Assembly (NCBI RefSeq): GCF_025150245.1
Contig: NZ_CP102279.1
Coordinates: 310,001 to 374,000, forward strand
Reading direction: 5' to 3'
Source: Dorea formicigenerans
GTDB taxonomy: Bacteria; Bacillota; Clostridia; Lachnospirales; Lachnospiraceae
Length of the DNA: 64,000 nt
Both the position numbers and the translations under genes were made by a program. Each line of letters begins with the position of its first letter. Within the stretch, counting starts at the first letter, position 1. A model generated the notes under the pieces. It ran no database searches and was not told the DNA's origin. It saw only the letters and a list, made by a program, of their open reading frames with translations. This document shows positions 62,338 through 64,000 of the stretch, one piece after another.

Positions 62338-62539
62338 GAGAAATAGAACTGAAAAACAGGCGGTGCGCATAGAAACATTGAATTATTTTGTAGTTGATGC
62401 GAGCATAGCTTGAACTTTCGGAGCATTGTCTGAGCCTGTTCATCAGGCGAGTTTGCGTAGAAAGTTCAAAATAAGCGACGCAGCATCAACAAAAAATATT
62501 CAGTTTCTGTGCGCACTGCCTGTTTCAATTCTATTTATC
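62338..62539. repeat. Long imperfect palindrome, family 1, copy C (inverted)
   Basis: Ends AATAGAA/TTCTATT, then CAGGC/GCCTG, GTGCGCA/TGCGCAC, AGAAAC/GTTTCT, GTTGATGC/GCATCAAC, TTGAACTTTC/GAAAGTTCAA and a GCCTG/CAGGC centre. Read on the minus strand, its loops are GCTGCGTCGC, AAACTCGC, GCTCAGACA, TGCTCCG and CTATGCTCGCA. Confidence 0.8.
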
Positions 62540-62591
62540 ACAGAATATGATAAAAAATAAACAATAATGTTAAAAAAATATCATTTATATA

Positions 62592-62620
62592 TTGACAAAT
62601 AATTAACGATATTTTATACT
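62592..62620 (+). promoter_or_regulatory. adhE promoter overlapping a Rex-like site
   Basis: TTGACA (62592-62597), a 17-base spacer and TATACT (62615-62620). TTGACAAATAATTAACGA (62592-62609) fits the clostridial Rex pattern TTGTTAAnnnnTTAACAA at 11 of 14 fixed positions. Confidence 0.65.
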
Positions 62621-62696
62621 ACCAAATGTAAAGAATAAAAGACGTCTAATCAAGTAAACTATAATCCATACTTTTTATTTACAGGAGGGAATCCAG

Positions 62697-64000
62697 ATGG
62701 CTAAGAAGAAAGATGTTGTACCGGTATTTGTTGACAATGTGGAAGCGTTGGAAGCGAAGATGCAGGCGATGCGCGAGGCGCAGAAAATCTTTGCCACCTA
62801 TACACAGGAGCAGGTTGATAAGATTTTTTATGCGGCAGCAGTTGCAGCGAACAAAATGCGTATTCCACTTGCAAAGCAGGCAGTTGAGGAAACCGGACGT
62901 GGTATTGTTGAGGATAAAGTAATCAAAAATCACTATGCAGCAGAGTATATTTACAATGCATACAAAGACACAAAGACTTGTGGTGTGATTGAGGAAGATA
63001 AAGCATTCGGAATTAAGAAAATCGCAGAGCCAATCGGTCTTGTGGCAGCAGTTATTCCGACAACGAACCCGACTTCAACAGCAATCTTTAAGACATTGAT
63101 CTGTCTGAAGACGAGAAATGCAATTATCATCAGTCCGCATCCGGCAGCAAAAGCTTCTACAATTGCAGCGGCAAAAGTTGTTCTGGACGCAGCAGTGAAA
63201 GTTGGAGCACCGGAAGGAATTATCGGCTGGATCGATGCACCGTCACTGGAACTGACCAATATGGTCATGAAAGAATCTGACATCATCCTTGCAACGGGTG
63301 GTCCGGGAATGGTAAAGGCAGCTTATTCTTCCGGAAAACCGGCACTTGGAGTTGGAGCCGGAAATACACCGGTTATTATTGATGACACAGCAGATATTAA
63401 ACTTGCAGTTAACTCCATCATTCATTCCAAAACATTTGACAACGGTATGATCTGTGCATCTGAGCAGTCCGTAACGGTTCTGGACAGTATTTACGATGAA
63501 GTAAAGAAAGAATTTGCATACAGAGGCTGCTACTTCCTGAAAAAAGGAGAAGAGCTTGATAAGGTTCGTAAGACGATTATTATAAATGGAGCATTGAATA
63601 ACAAGATTCCTGGAAAATCTGCATATGAGATTGCAAAACTTGCAGGTGTGGAAGTTCCGGAAAATACAAAGATTCTGATCGGTGAAGTAGAATCCGTAGA
63701 CATTTCTGAAGAATTTGCACACGAAAAATTATCACCGGTACTTGGAATGTATCGTGCGAAGACATTTGACGAAGCCCTTGAAAAAGCGGAGCGCCTTGTA
63801 GCAGATGGAGGATATGGACACACAGCTTCTCTTTATGTACATCCTGCTGAGACAGAGAAAATTGCAAAACATGCTGAAGCTATGAAGACATGTCGAATCC
63901 TGATCAACACACCGTCTTCTCACGGAGGAATCGGAGATCTCTACAACTTTAAACTGGCACCGTCACTGACACTTGGCTGCGGTTCCTGGGGAGGAAACTC
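62697..64000 (+). CDS. adhE: Bifunctional acetaldehyde/alcohol dehydrogenase, N-terminal part (runs off the window)
   Basis: The first 434 residues of AdhE, which reduces acetyl-CoA to acetaldehyde and then ethanol with NADH. The visible part is the aldehyde dehydrogenase domain: AEPIGLVAAVIPTTNPTSTA, ILATGGPGMVKAAYSSGKPA, GVGAGNTPVIID, the catalytic cysteine in SKTFDNGMICASEQS, and NTPSSHGGIGD. No stop occurs before the edge. The iron-dependent alcohol dehydrogenase half is presumed beyond it. AGGAGGGAATCC precedes the ATG. A lone CoA-acylating aldehyde dehydrogenase cannot be excluded. Confidence 0.9.
   Translation, partial: MAKKKDVVPVFVDNVEALEAKMQAMREAQKIFATYTQEQVDKIFYAAAVAANKMRIPLAKQAVEETGRGIVEDKVIKNHYAAEYIYNAYKDTKTCGVIEEDKAFGIKKIAEPIGLVAAVIPTTNPTSTAIFKTLICLKTRNAIIISPHPAAKASTIAAAKVVLDAAVKVGAPEGIIGWIDAPSLELTNMVMKESDIILATGGPGMVKAAYSSGKPALGVGAGNTPVIIDDTADIKLAVNSIIHSKTFDNGMICASEQSVTVLDSIYDEVKKEFAYRGCYFLKKGEELDKVRKTIIINGALNNKIPGKSAYEIAKLAGVEVPENTKILIGEVESVDISEEFAHEKLSPVLGMYRAKTFDEALEKAERLVADGGYGHTASLYVHPAETEKIAKHAEAMKTCRILINTPSSHGGIGDLYNFKLAPSLTLGCGSWGGN

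Overview
The window looks like chromosomal DNA of a spore-forming anaerobic Firmicute, most likely Lachnospiraceae (Dorea/Coprococcus/Mediterraneibacter type). The evidence is spoVA genes, the Clostridia-type S10-spc-alpha ribosomal cluster, a selenocysteine system, [FeFe] hydrogenase, AdhE and moderate-to-low GC. No rRNA, CRISPR array, prophage or intact insertion sequence was seen.

Layout. 1-1750: spoVAA-AB-AC. 1.9-11.7 kb: accessory genes (PadR regulator with DUF2812 partner, DUF1016 nuclease-like protein, XRE regulator, DUF4230, DUF1653, a BvgS-like hybrid histidine kinase, YdcF-like protein, ThrE-type exporter). 11.8-13.2 kb: spoVAD-AE, so the spoVA locus is split by about 10 kb. 13.8-17.5 kb: ABC ATPase, secreted CARDB-like protein and MacB/FtsX permease. 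17.5-21.8 kb: small housekeeping genes. 21.8-29.7 kb: a selenium island (yedF, selD, selA, selB, LysR regulator, class V PLP enzyme, DUF3343, tRNA-Sec). selD is itself a selenoprotein gene with an in-frame UGA. 29.7-31.0 kb: a gene-free stretch with repeats, a candidate structured RNA and the S10 leader. 31.0-47.7 kb: ribosomal proteins with secY, adk, map, infA and rpoA. 48.2-56.0 kb, minus strand: mobA-mobB fusion, moeA, focA, a NuoF-tail/GltD fusion flavoprotein and a selenocysteine formate dehydrogenase. 56.3-59.9 kb, plus strand: a second NuoF-tail/GltD fusion with an [FeFe] hydrogenase. 60.3-62.0 kb: KDPG aldolase and KDG kinase. 62.7 kb to the end: 5' part of adhE.

How it fits together. 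SelA/B/D and tRNA-Sec supply selenocysteine to FdhF and to SelD. MobAB and MoeA supply molybdenum cofactor to FdhF, and FocA moves formate. The formate dehydrogenase and the hydrogenase each have a paralogous flavoprotein partner, implying two parallel routes between pyridine nucleotides and formate or H2. AdhE, whose promoter overlaps a Rex-like site, offers another NADH sink.

The most unusual signal is a set of long (about 100-230 bp) imperfect palindromes between genes. At least two sequence families can be recognised. Within each family the loop sequences are conserved while the stem sequences change on both sides and still pair. Several copies start at, or reach into, the stop codon of the neighbouring gene. 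This looks like a structured RNA or palindromic element that I cannot match to a known class. All alignments and coordinates were made by eye.
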